Positions 28,827-36,060 of a stretch of 54,789 nucleotides of DNA are shown here, one piece after another. A model generated the notes under the pieces. It was given only the letters and a program-made list of their open reading frames with translations, was not told the DNA's origin and made no database searches. Position 1 is the first letter of the stretch. Each line of letters begins with the position of its first letter. Where the stretch lies: contig JACFNR010000009.1 in NCBI GenBank assembly GCA_019454765.1, positions 20,027 to 74,815 of the forward strand, written 5' to 3'. A program made the position numbers and the translations under genes. Source of the DNA: Trueperaceae bacterium. Lineage in GTDB: Bacteria > Deinococcota > Deinococci > Deinococcales > Trueperaceae.

Positions 28827-29210
28827 ATGTCGTTCGAGGAGTTCCGCGAGATGGTCGCCGAGATGCTCGACGAGATCCCCCAGGAGTTCCTCCGCGGGCT
28901 GGGCGGCGTGCACGTGCTGCCGGAGGCGCGAGTCGAGCCCGACTACGACGACGTCTACCGCATGGGAGAGTACCTGGATCCGGGAGCGGAGGACTTCTTG
29001 GGCGCCGGCGAGGGACTCGGGCGGCACGTGGCCATCTACTACGGTTCGTTCGTCGCCATCGCGGACGGCGACCCCGACTTCGACTGGGAGGACGAGGCGT
29101 GGGAGACCCTCACCCACGAGTTGCGCCACCACGTCGAGTCCCTCGCCGGCGAGGACTGGCTCGTGCAGGACGACGTCGAGCGCGCCCGCGACTTCCCTAG
29201 GCGCCGCTGA
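28827..29210 (+). CDS. Zincin-like metallopeptidase family protein
   Basis: A 127-residue protein of the minimal MMP-like family (Zincin_1). The active site TLTHELRHHVESLAGE around residues 92-107 supplies HExxH, and the sequence is strongly acidic elsewhere. The start FEEFREMVAEMLDEIPQEF is typical of the family. ATG preceded by AAGGGG. The cellular role is unknown. Its last 14 bases overlap the end of the convergent ispE. Confidence 0.85.
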   Translation: MSFEEFREMVAEMLDEIPQEFLRGLGGVHVLPEARVEPDYDDVYRMGEYLDPGAEDFLGAGEGLGRHVAIYYGSFVAIADGDPDFDWEDEAWETLTHELRHHVESLAGEDWLVQDDVERARDFPRRR

Positions 29211-30117
29211 CCCCACCCGTCGTCGCGCCCGCCAGGGTGGCGTCGGCCAGCACCCACCAGCCCGGGTGGCGCGCCGCCAGGAGCTCCGCCGTGCGCGCCG
29301 CGTGCTCGGCACCCGTGGCCACGCCGAAGCAGGTCGGCCCGCTGCCCGACATCAGGACGCCGGCCAGCCCAGCCTCTCGCAGTGCCGTCAAGACGCCCCT
29401 TACCTCCGGTCGCAGCCGCAGGACGCCCGGCTGCAACCCGTTGGGCCAGCCCGGCTCCTCCCCCGCCGCCAACCGCTCCAGGGCGCGCTCCAGACGCAGG
29501 CGCGGCGTGAACCCCATGAGGGCCTGGTAGGCGTCGCCCGCGCTGACCGCGAAGCCGGGGTTGGCGAGCACCAGGTGCAGCCGGGGGAGGTCGAGGCTCG
29601 CGAGCCGCTCGCCCCGGCCCTTGGCGAGGGCGGCGTGAGCGGTGCCCAGCATGAAGGGGACGTCGGAGCCGAGCCGCGCCGCCAGGGCCGCGGCGTCGAC
29701 GCTGCCGGGTAAGAGTTCGGCGAGGAGCCTCAGGACGGCGCCCGCGTCTGCGGAACCGCCGCCCAGCCCGGCGCCAACGGGCACGCGCTTGTGTAGTGTC
29801 ACCGTCACGGCCGCCCCGGGCGCGGCCGGGTCCGCCGCGCGCCGCGCCGCCAGGTAGTCGGTGGCCGCGCGGTGGGCCAGGTTGGCGCCGCCGTCCGTCA
29901 GGTCGGCGGCGGGCGTGCCGCCCTCGACGCTCAACCGCAGCGTCACCACGTCCTGCGAGGCGTCGGCCACGGCCACCGTCACGTCGTCGGCCAGCCCGAC
30001 GCGCGCCATGGCAGTCTCGATCTCGTGGAAGCCGTCGCCGCGCCGCGCCAGCACGGCGAGACCCAGGTTGACCTTGGCGTGAGCCGACGCGCGGGCGCTA
30101 AAGACCTTGGCGGTCAT
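29197..30117 (-). CDS. ispE: 4-diphosphocytidyl-2-C-methyl-D-erythritol kinase
   Basis: GHMP kinase of the MEP isoprenoid pathway. The 306 residues contain AHAKVNLGLAVL, the ATP-binding VPVGAGLGGGSADAGAVLR and the C-terminal GVLMSGSGPTCFG, all hallmark motifs. The ATG overlaps the ispD stop as ATGA, so the two successive pathway enzymes are coupled. The 3' end overlaps the convergent metallopeptidase gene by 14 bases. Confidence 0.96.
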   Translation of the reverse strand: MTAKVFSARASAHAKVNLGLAVLARRGDGFHEIETAMARVGLADDVTVAVADASQDVVTLRLSVEGGTPAADLTDGGANLAHRAATDYLAARRAADPAAPGAAVTVTLHKRVPVGAGLGGGSADAGAVLRLLAELLPGSVDAAALAARLGSDVPFMLGTAHAALAKGRGERLASLDLPRLHLVLANPGFAVSAGDAYQALMGFTPRLRLERALERLAAGEEPGWPNGLQPGVLRLRPEVRGVLTALREAGLAGVLMSGSGPTCFGVATGAEHAARTAELLAARHPGWWVLADATLAGATTGGVSGA

Positions 30118-30797
30118 CCGGGCGCGCCCCGCCGTGCGCGCCAGAGCGTCAGCAGCGCCTCCCCCAACGCCAGGTCGGCCTCGGTCGTGATCTTGTGCAG
30201 GAGCGGGCTGCCCTCGACCAGGGCGACGGGCGCGCCGAGCAGTCGCACGAGGGCGGCGTCGTCGGTGGCCTCGGCGCCCGCCGTCATGGCCGCGTCGTGC
30301 GCCCGCGCCAGGAGCTCGCGCCGGAACCCCTGCGGCGTCTGCACGGCCCTCAAGGCGTCCCGCGGCACCACCGCGCCGTCGGCGACGGAGACGATGGTGT
30401 CCGCGACCGGCAGGGCGGCGGTGGCAGCGCCCACGCGCGCCACGGCCGCCACCACGCGCTCCACGACCACAGCGGGCACGAACGGCCTGGCGGCGTCGTG
30501 CACGAGCACCACGTCGGCGGTCGTGGCCGCCAGCAGCGCCCGCACCGTCGCCTGGCGGCTGCTCCCGCCGACGACCACCGTGGCGGTGTCGCCCAGCAGC
30601 TCCCGCGCCGTCGCCTCCGTGCCCGCCGGCACGGCCACGATCACCTCGTCGACGAGGTCCACAAGTGCGGTCACGGCGTGCTCGAGCAGCGTGACCCCGC
30701 CCAGCTGCACGTACGCCTTGGGGCCCAGCCCCAAGCGCACGCCGCTGCCGGCGGCCGGCAGCAGCGCCGCCAGGCGGGGGCGGCGGAGGCTCACCAC
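30114..30797 (-). CDS. ispD: 2-C-methyl-D-erythritol 4-phosphate cytidylyltransferase
   Basis: Activates MEP with CTP. The 227 residues show LAALLPAAGSGVRLGLGPKAY (CTP-binding), VVVGGSSRQATVRALL, VHDAARPFV, VQTPQGFRRELL, EATDDAALV and VEGSPLLHKITTEADLALGEAL. GTG start; a second GTG immediately upstream in frame makes the exact first codon uncertain by one. No clear promoter; TAGCCT about 45 bases upstream is a weak candidate. Confidence 0.96.
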   Translation of the reverse strand: MVSLRRPRLAALLPAAGSGVRLGLGPKAYVQLGGVTLLEHAVTALVDLVDEVIVAVPAGTEATARELLGDTATVVVGGSSRQATVRALLAATTADVVLVHDAARPFVPAVVVERVVAAVARVGAATAALPVADTIVSVADGAVVPRDALRAVQTPQGFRRELLARAHDAAMTAGAEATDDAALVRLLGAPVALVEGSPLLHKITTEADLALGEALLTLWRARRGAPG

Positions 30798-30858
30798 GAG
30801 GGTGCGCGCCTAATCGGGATGCCGAACGTCACGAGCACCAGGCTAACCCGCGCGCTCG

Positions 30859-30864
30859 TATACT
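30859..30864 (+). promoter_or_regulatory. -10 element of the PspC gene
   Basis: TATACT; transcription would start near 30871, giving a short leader that includes GGCGGAGG ahead of the GTG at 30892. No good -35. Confidence 0.45.
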
Positions 30865-30891
30865 CGCGCTGGGGGCGGAGGTGGTCCGAGG

Positions 30892-31155
30892 GTGACGGAG
30901 CGATCGAGGGTGAATGGGCGCGGCCGGAGCGCGCGCGGCCCCGCCGACGGCGTGCGCCTCCGCCGACGGCTCGAGGGGCGCGTGCTCGGTGGGGTGTGCG
31001 GCGGCATCGCCGAGCTCGTCGGCGCCGACGTCCGCACGGTGCGCGTGCTCTTCGTGCTGTCGGCGCCGCCGTCGCTCGGCACCACGTTCCTGGGCTACCT
31101 GCTGCTCTGGCTGCTGATCCCGACCGGGCCCGTCACCGCCGGCGCGGCCGACTGA
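30892..31155 (+). CDS. PspC domain protein
   Basis: The 87 residues carry one PspC domain (about 22-80): LEGRVLGGVCGGIAELVGAD, VRTVRVLFVLS and a hydrophobic segment FLGYLLLWLLIPTGP. PspC-type proteins are membrane stress sensors or anti-sigma-like partners; a stand-alone copy without pspA cannot be assigned to phage-shock control. An Arg-rich N-terminus of about 20 residues precedes the domain. GTG start with GGCGGAGG upstream. Confidence 0.88.
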   Translation: MTERSRVNGRGRSARGPADGVRLRRRLEGRVLGGVCGGIAELVGADVRTVRVLFVLSAPPSLGTTFLGYLLLWLLIPTGPVTAGAAD

Positions 31156-31235
31156 CGCTAGAGGTAGGCCGAGGCGCGGACCGGCCGCCAGGCCGGCGCC
31201 GAGCCGGGCGGACTCCCCGTCCGTCATGCAGGGCC

Positions 31236-31254
31236 GCGGGGCGCGGCGCCCCGC
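31236..31254. terminator. Bidirectional terminator candidate after PspC
   Basis: GCGGGGCG / CGCCCCGC, 8 bp with a 3-base loop, in the 100-base gap between convergent genes and ending two bases before the E2-like protein's stop. No T-run. Confidence 0.45.
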
Positions 31255-31255
31255 C

Positions 31256-33238
31256 TCAGACGAGCAGCCGGACCGGCTCCGCCAGCAGCTCCGCCACCCG
31301 CGCGAGCAGGCGGCTCCCCTGGGTCAGCGGGATGGAACCCGTGAGCGCCAGGGTGCTGCGGTAGCCGCCGACGTCCGAATCGTAGAGGATCCGCCCGAAC
31401 GTCACCGTGGGGGCGTCCACGTCGAGGAAGGCCTCGTCGAGCTCGAACGCGCTCAGGTCGACCGCCACGAGCGCGACCTCGTCCTCCTCCGTGCCGGGCG
31501 CCTCGAGCTCCTCGGCGACGGCCACGAACGAGCGCGCCGCGGCGTCGTCGACGCGGCGCAGCCTGAGTTCGCCGTCGAGCTCAGCCAGTGCGACGTGGCC
31601 GCCCGTGAGGCCCACGTCGCGAGCCGCCTTGGCCACGGCCCGCAGCAGGAACGGCGCCACGGGCAGCGGCTCCTCCCTGCCCAGCTCGAGGCCGCACGCC
31701 AGTTGCGCCGCGGCGAGCGGGCTGACGTCGAGGTTGCGCCTGAGGAGCGTGGGCGTCCTCACGACTGGCAGGGCGCCGGCGACGAGCGTCTCGGGCGCGG
31801 CGCCGACGGGAGCCGGCCCGGCGTCGTCAGGGTCGACCTCGGCCAAGGCGTCCGCGTCGTGACCGTCCAAGGCGCTGACGTCCGCCACGAACTCGGTCTC
31901 CTCCATGGCGTCGAGCTCGGGCCCATCGACGGCCTCGATGTCGGCGCGGTCGAACCCCGCCTCGTCCGACACCCCAGCTAGGCTCTCCTCCGGCGCCGCC
32001 TCGGCTCCCCGCCACCCGGAGGACGCGCCCACCACCGGGGCGTCGGCCTCCTCGGGCGCCGCCTGCCACACGGAATCGGGGTCGACCGCGCGGGCGTTAG
32101 CGGCAGCTTCGTCCCCCTGGCCCGCGAGGCCCGCGGCGTCGGCGGCAGTCTCGTCCCACTGACCCGCGAGACCCGCGGCGTCGGCGGCAGTCTCGTCCCA
32201 CTGACCCGCGAGACCCGCGGCGTCGGCGGCAGCTTCGTCCCCCTGGCCCGCGAGGTCCGTGCCGTCCACGGCCGTCTCGTCCCCGTGCCCCCCGAGACCA
32301 GCGGCGTGGGGGGCGTCCGAGGCGGCGCTCGCTGGCGCCGGAGCCTCGTCCCAGAGGGCGTCCCGTGCGTCGCCGGCGGGGTGAGGGTCGGTGGTCGCGT
32401 CGCCCTCGTCGTCTGTCTCCCAGAGGTCGGGCGCGCTCGTCGCGGCTGGGGCGTAGGGTTCGTCATCGAGCCGCAGGTCGCCCCCGAGCCAGGGGTCGCC
32501 CGCCTCGCCCTGCGAGGCGGCGGGCGCGGCCGGCTCGGCCTGCCACGCGCCGGCGCCCTCCGTCTCGGCGGGGACCGCCGGTTCCGGCGCGTGCCACGCC
32601 TCGTCGTCGGAGACGAGCAGGAGATCGTCGTCGTCGGGCGCCACGAAGGCGCGACCGTCCGAGAACGCGCCGGCCGCGTGGGCGGCGCCGTCGTGAGCGC
32701 CGGGCTCGTGCGCACCGGGCTCGTGGGCGAGGGCGTGGGGGTCGGCGGCATGGGAGTGGGCGGCCCAGGCGCCGTCGGCCAGGGGACCGCCCTCGCCGCC
32801 ACCTGGCTCGACGCCGTCCGCGAGGCCGTGGCCGCCTTCGCCCGCGGCGCCCGTCGCGGGCACGGCGGCCAGCTCGTCATCGTCGTCGAGCAGGAAGAGG
32901 TCCTCGCCGATCTCCGGGGCGGTGCCCGGGTCCGTCACCCTGCCGGGGTCGAGCCGCGCGGCGCCGCTCGCCTCGCGGGCGGCGTCCCCGGAGCCGGGCG
33001 CCCGCGAGTAGTTGCCAACGGAGTCGACGCCGACCTCGGTCCAGGACTCCATGCCCTCGGGGAGCGGCTCGGGGGTCGGGTCGAGCGCCTCCTCGCCGGC
33101 CATGACGCGCGCGAGGTAGTCGAGCACGTCACGCTCGACCACCGAGCCGTTGGGGCCGGAACCGGTGAGGCGCTGCCAATCAACGTTGTTCTGCTCGGCC
33201 AGGCGGCGGGCCAGGTGGGAGATCTCGGGTTCGCTCAC
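31256..33238 (-). CDS. E3-binding domain protein with acidic repeat linker and degenerate E2-like C-terminus
   Basis: A 660-residue protein of unusual make-up. Residues about 5-45 form a peripheral subunit-binding domain (SHLARRLAEQNNVDWQRLTG, SVVERDVLDYLARV) as in 2-oxoacid dehydrogenase E2 proteins. Some 410 residues of acidic, Ala/Asp/Glu/Gly-rich linker follow, including a tandem repeat of 14 residues (LAGQWDETAADAAG) and His-rich HEPGAHEPGAHDG. The last 190 residues resemble the end of an E2 acyltransferase domain (VTFGRILYD, LALTGSIPLTQGSRLLARV, LLAEPVRLLV), but the catalytic DHRxxDG reads SIPLTQG. No lipoyl domain. GTG start with GGAGGAG. Perhaps a non-catalytic scaffold; function unknown. 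Confidence 0.7.
   Translation of the reverse strand: MSEPEISHLARRLAEQNNVDWQRLTGSGPNGSVVERDVLDYLARVMAGEEALDPTPEPLPEGMESWTEVGVDSVGNYSRAPGSGDAAREASGAARLDPGRVTDPGTAPEIGEDLFLLDDDDELAAVPATGAAGEGGHGLADGVEPGGGEGGPLADGAWAAHSHAADPHALAHEPGAHEPGAHDGAAHAAGAFSDGRAFVAPDDDDLLLVSDDEAWHAPEPAVPAETEGAGAWQAEPAAPAASQGEAGDPWLGGDLRLDDEPYAPAATSAPDLWETDDEGDATTDPHPAGDARDALWDEAPAPASAASDAPHAAGLGGHGDETAVDGTDLAGQGDEAAADAAGLAGQWDETAADAAGLAGQWDETAADAAGLAGQGDEAAANARAVDPDSVWQAAPEEADAPVVGASSGWRGAEAAPEESLAGVSDEAGFDRADIEAVDGPELDAMEETEFVADVSALDGHDADALAEVDPDDAGPAPVGAAPETLVAGALPVVRTPTLLRRNLDVSPLAAAQLACGLELGREEPLPVAPFLLRAVAKAARDVGLTGGHVALAELDGELRLRRVDDAAARSFVAVAEELEAPGTEEDEVALVAVDLSAFELDEAFLDVDAPTVTFGRILYDSDVGGYRSTLALTGSIPLTQGSRLLARVAELLAEPVRLLV
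32119..32286 (-). repeat. 42-bp tandem repeat, four copies, coding
   Basis: Units at 32119-32160, 32161-32202, 32203-32244 and a diverged 32245-32286; degenerate copies extend on both sides (about 32077 and 32320). Each unit encodes 14 residues of the acidic linker, in frame, with units two and three almost identical. It is coding expansion, not a CRISPR. Confidence 0.9.
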
Positions 33239-33325
33239 GGGCGCTCCTCCAGGGCGGGTTGGCTGAATCCGGCGACCTGCACTTGGCGCTCCGTGCCGTC
33301 ACCCGAATGGCGCAAGATGTTGTGG

Positions 33326-33331
33326 AGTATA
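33326..33331 (-). promoter_or_regulatory. -10 element upstream of the E2-like gene
   Basis: TATACT on the minus strand, about 88 bases before the GTG at 33238, inside the 173-base gap after the PASTA gene. No -35 at 17 bases. It suggests the E2-like gene can be transcribed separately. Confidence 0.4.
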
Positions 33332-33411
33332 GCGCGCAGGACGCTCCGGCGCTTCCGGCAAATCCCACAACTTCCGGCGCCGCGCCGCGCCCGCGTGCCG
33401 CTGCCTCGCCG

Positions 33412-34716
33412 TCAGGGACGCCAGGCCTGGAAGAAGACGTCGTCGATGTAGGTCTGCAGCATCGCGCCCTCGCCGTAGACGAGGATGCTGGTGGTCACGC
33501 TCTGGCCGGCGGCCACACGCCTGTCGAGCGCCACGCGTTCCCCCTGGTCGTCGGTGACCACGAGGCGGAGCTGGTAGGGCTGCTCCAGCAGCCGCTTGAC
33601 CCCCATGTTGGTGGGGTCGAACGTGAACGGCACGAGGCGGCTGCCGTCGGAGGGCGTGCCGGCCGTGCCACCGCCGGTCCCCGTCGGGCCCTGGCCGGAC
33701 GCCGAGCCTTGCGAAGAACCCTGGCCCGCCACGCCACCCCTGCCGCCGCCGAAGAGGTCGAACGGCTCCGCCGGGGGCGCTCCGTTGACGGTGAGGAAGA
33801 CCGGCGTGCCCGGCAGCGTGTAGCCGTCGGGCACGGCGGCGACGACGCCCTCTGGCAGTCCGGCGTCGGTCACGTAGGTGACGGTGCCGACGACGAGCTG
33901 CGCCGCGCTCAGCGCGAGCTGGGCGCGCCACTGGGGCATGCCGATCACCTCCGGGACCTTCACGGCGCTGGAGGTCGACAGGGAGTACTGGACCATCACG
34001 GGCGTGCCGGGCGGCACCGCCGCGCCGGGCGCGGGCGCGGTCGCCACGACGGTGCCCGGCCGCGCGAAGGAGACGCTGGACGCGATCGTCTCGACGCGCC
34101 CGAAGCCGAGCTTCGTCAGCTCCTGCACGGCCTTGTCGAGGTCGGTCCCGACCAGGTCGGGGACGATCACCGGCTCCCGCCCGGGACCCGAGCTGACGGT
34201 CAGGTCGAGCGAGCCCCCCTCGCCGAGGCGCTGCCCGCCGCCGGGGGACTGGGCGACGACCGTGCCGGCCGGGTGGGCGCTGGGAGCGTAAGTGGTCGTG
34301 CCCAGCGGCACGTTCAGCTCGGCGGCGCGCGCCACGGCGGCCGCCTCCGCCACGCCGACGAGGTCGGGCAGCACCGCGGCCGCGGGTGGGGTGTTCACGC
34401 CCAGGTGGACGGTCCTGAGGCGTTTCACGACGGCGCCGGGTTGCGGCGACTGGGACGTGACGGTTCCCGCCTCGACGCCCTCGACGTGTTCGACGAACGT
34501 GACGGGCTCGAAGCCGAGTGCGCGCAGCTGCCTGGCGGCCTGGTCGAACGGCGTGCCGACGAGGTTGGGCAAGGCCTGCTCCGGCACGGAGAAGTACCGT
34601 GCCGCGTCGAACGCGACGATCACCGTCAACGCCACGAGGCCGACGGCCGAGGCGAGCAACCAGCCCACGGCGCGGGGGCGATGCGCCTGGTCTATGGGGG
34701 TGTGGCGCGCTGCCAT
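33412..34716 (-). CDS. Membrane-anchored protein with PASTA repeats, no kinase domain
   Basis: The 434 residues have one N-terminal membrane segment (about 17-37), then about four PASTA modules, recognisable by LPNLVGTPFDQAARQLRALGF, LPDLVGVAEAAAV, VPDLVGTDLDKAVQELTKLGF and VPEVIGMPQWRAQLAL, each followed by a GTVxxQSP-type turn. A Gly/Ser/Gln-rich linker (about 315-350) leads to an unassigned C-terminal domain of about 85 residues. PASTA modules bind peptidoglycan stem peptides, usually as sensors of Ser/Thr kinases or in PBPs, neither of which is fused here. ATG start after TAGAGT-N6, leaderless type. Confidence 0.85.
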   Translation of the reverse strand: MAARHTPIDQAHRPRAVGWLLASAVGLVALTVIVAFDAARYFSVPEQALPNLVGTPFDQAARQLRALGFEPVTFVEHVEGVEAGTVTSQSPQPGAVVKRLRTVHLGVNTPPAAAVLPDLVGVAEAAAVARAAELNVPLGTTTYAPSAHPAGTVVAQSPGGGQRLGEGGSLDLTVSSGPGREPVIVPDLVGTDLDKAVQELTKLGFGRVETIASSVSFARPGTVVATAPAPGAAVPPGTPVMVQYSLSTSSAVKVPEVIGMPQWRAQLALSAAQLVVGTVTYVTDAGLPEGVVAAVPDGYTLPGTPVFLTVNGAPPAEPFDLFGGGRGGVAGQGSSQGSASGQGPTGTGGGTAGTPSDGSRLVPFTFDPTNMGVKRLLEQPYQLRLVVTDDQGERVALDRRVAAGQSVTTSILVYGEGAMLQTYIDDVFFQAWRP

Positions 34717-34722
34717 CCGGGC

Positions 34723-34728
34723 ACTCTA
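34723..34728 (-). promoter_or_regulatory. Leaderless-type -10 element of the PASTA gene
   Basis: TAGAGT on the minus strand, six bases before the ATG at 34716; no ribosome site. Confidence 0.45.
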
Positions 34729-34860
34729 TCACGCGAGCCACGCGCCCGATGAGCGCCGAAACACGTGGCAGACGCGCAAACTCGCGCGGCGCCCGGACCC
34801 GGGCGGAGGGGCGCGCGCGCCGCCCCGGGCCCTGGTGCCCGAGGTGGGGCGGAGCGGGGC

Positions 34861-34866
34861 TAGCAT
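34861..34866 (+). promoter_or_regulatory. Leaderless-type -10 element of the 208-residue gene
   Basis: TAGCAT, five bases before the ATG at 34872. It fixes the start in a frame that is open far upstream. Confidence 0.45.
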
Positions 34867-34871
34867 GGGGC

Positions 34872-35498
34872 ATGCAGCGCGGTCACGCCACCATCCCCAG
34901 CGGCACCCTCGGCCACCTGACCCGCGCGGAGGTAGACGCCGCGTGGGAGCTGACGGCGCTATCGCGCCTGCTCGAGCTCGGCGAGCGCTGGCGCGGGCTG
35001 GCGGTCCCGGCCGGGTTCGAGGAGCGGTTCTACCGCCTCAACAGCCTGCCGCACCAGCTCCTCGCCCTGTACCGCGGCCTCGACCCGACGGACCCCGACG
35101 AGGACATCGTCGAGGAGGCGGAGCCTGCCGCCACCGCCATGGTGACGCAGCACTACCTGCTCGACGAGAGCGTCGACCTCCTCTACGACTCGCTCGATGG
35201 CGACGGCCCGACCACGGTGCGGCGGGCCGGCCGCGCGGGCGGTCACGCCGCGACCGGCCGCCGGGCAGTGTTGCTGGCGGTCAAGCGCCTCTACCGCGAC
35301 GACTGGACGACGGCGGCGGTCATGGAGCGGCTGGCAGCTACCGCCAGGCTCGGCCTGGAGGCGCGGCCCGTCCTGATCACGCCGGCGCCGGAGCGGGTCG
35401 ACCCCGCCTTGGCGACCCGGTTGGGTGCCCTGCTCGGCCAGGCCGTGCGGGCCTGGGTCGACGAGGAGGGCGCGCTCGTCCGGCTGGCGCCCGCCTGA
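34872..35498 (+). CDS. Hypothetical protein, 208 residues
   Basis: Not recognised. It starts MQRGHATIPSGTLGHLTRAEV and continues with helix-forming, acidic sequence (ERFYRLNSLPHQLLALYRGL, DPTDPDEDIVEEAEP, MVTQHYLLDESVDLLYDSL), then a basic patch (RRAGRAGGHAATGRRAVLLAVKRLYRDDW) and a C-terminal ALLGQAVRAWVDEEGALVRL. No signal peptide, membrane segment or cysteine cluster. Codon use matches its neighbours. It is monocistronic, divergent from the PASTA gene and convergent with the DUF5698 gene. The start is set by the TAGCAT-N5-ATG arrangement. Confidence 0.65.
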   Translation: MQRGHATIPSGTLGHLTRAEVDAAWELTALSRLLELGERWRGLAVPAGFEERFYRLNSLPHQLLALYRGLDPTDPDEDIVEEAEPAATAMVTQHYLLDESVDLLYDSLDGDGPTTVRRAGRAGGHAATGRRAVLLAVKRLYRDDWTTAAVMERLAATARLGLEARPVLITPAPERVDPALATRLGALLGQAVRAWVDEEGALVRLAPA

Positions 35499-35509
35499 GA
35501 GGGCCCATG

Positions 35510-35524
35510 GCGCCCGGTGGGCGC
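35510..35524. terminator. Bidirectional terminator candidate
   Basis: GCGCCC-GGT-GGGCGC, 6 bp with a 3-base loop, in the 28-base gap between two convergent genes. Confidence 0.35.
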
Positions 35525-35526
35525 GT

Positions 35527-36060
35527 TCACTTCCTGACGCTCTGGGGCGTCACCGCCGCCTTGGCCTGGGTCGTGTTCTCGAAGGTCACGAAGGCGCTCG
35601 GGTTCGTCTCGGCCAGCAGCTTGAGGGCGGCGGGGACCCGCCGGCGGGGGATGACGGAGAAGAGCACCCTGACGTCGCCGTCGCGGCCGCGAGCGTTCAG
35701 CTCGGTGACGTAGTAGCCCGCGGCGCGCAGCGCCTCCTCCACGGGAGCGGAGCCCACCGGCGTCACGACCCGCATCATCGAGTCGCCCAGAGCGAGCCAG
35801 CGCTCGATGCTCACCCCGAGCATGGTGCCCGTGGCGTACCCGGCGGCGTAGGCGACGAACTTGACGGGCGAGTCGAGGTTGGCAAGCACCTGCGCCGCCG
35901 CCACCAGCCACACGAGCGACTCGAAGAAGCCGAAGAGGCCCGCCAGGCGTCGCTGGCCGCGCACCAGGAAGCCGATGCGGAGGGTGCCGAGCGACACGTC
36001 GACGATGCGCAGCCCGAAGATGAGCAGCGCGGCGAGCGTCAGCTCCAGGACCTCGCTCAC
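35527..36060 (-). CDS. DUF5698/DUF2179 membrane protein (UPF0316-like)
   Basis: The 177 residues have three hydrophobic segments in the first 90 (LELTLAALLIFGLRIVDVSL with the characteristic RIVDVSLGTLRIGFLVRGQR, FGFFESLVWLVAAAQVL, VKFVAYAAGYATGTMLGV) and then a soluble DUF2179-like domain (APVEEALRAAGYYVTELNARG, GDVRVLFSVIPRRRVPAAL). The function is unknown. GTG start overlapping the ROK gene stop as GTGA, the last gene of the ackA unit. Confidence 0.88.
   Translation of the reverse strand: MSEVLELTLAALLIFGLRIVDVSLGTLRIGFLVRGQRRLAGLFGFFESLVWLVAAAQVLANLDSPVKFVAYAAGYATGTMLGVSIERWLALGDSMMRVVTPVGSAPVEEALRAAGYYVTELNARGRDGDVRVLFSVIPRRRVPAALKLLAETNPSAFVTFENTTQAKAAVTPQSVRK

Noticed and set aside
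32077-32328. Possible CRISPR array
   Set aside because: The 42-bp units are contiguous without spacers and encode in-frame repeats of one protein.
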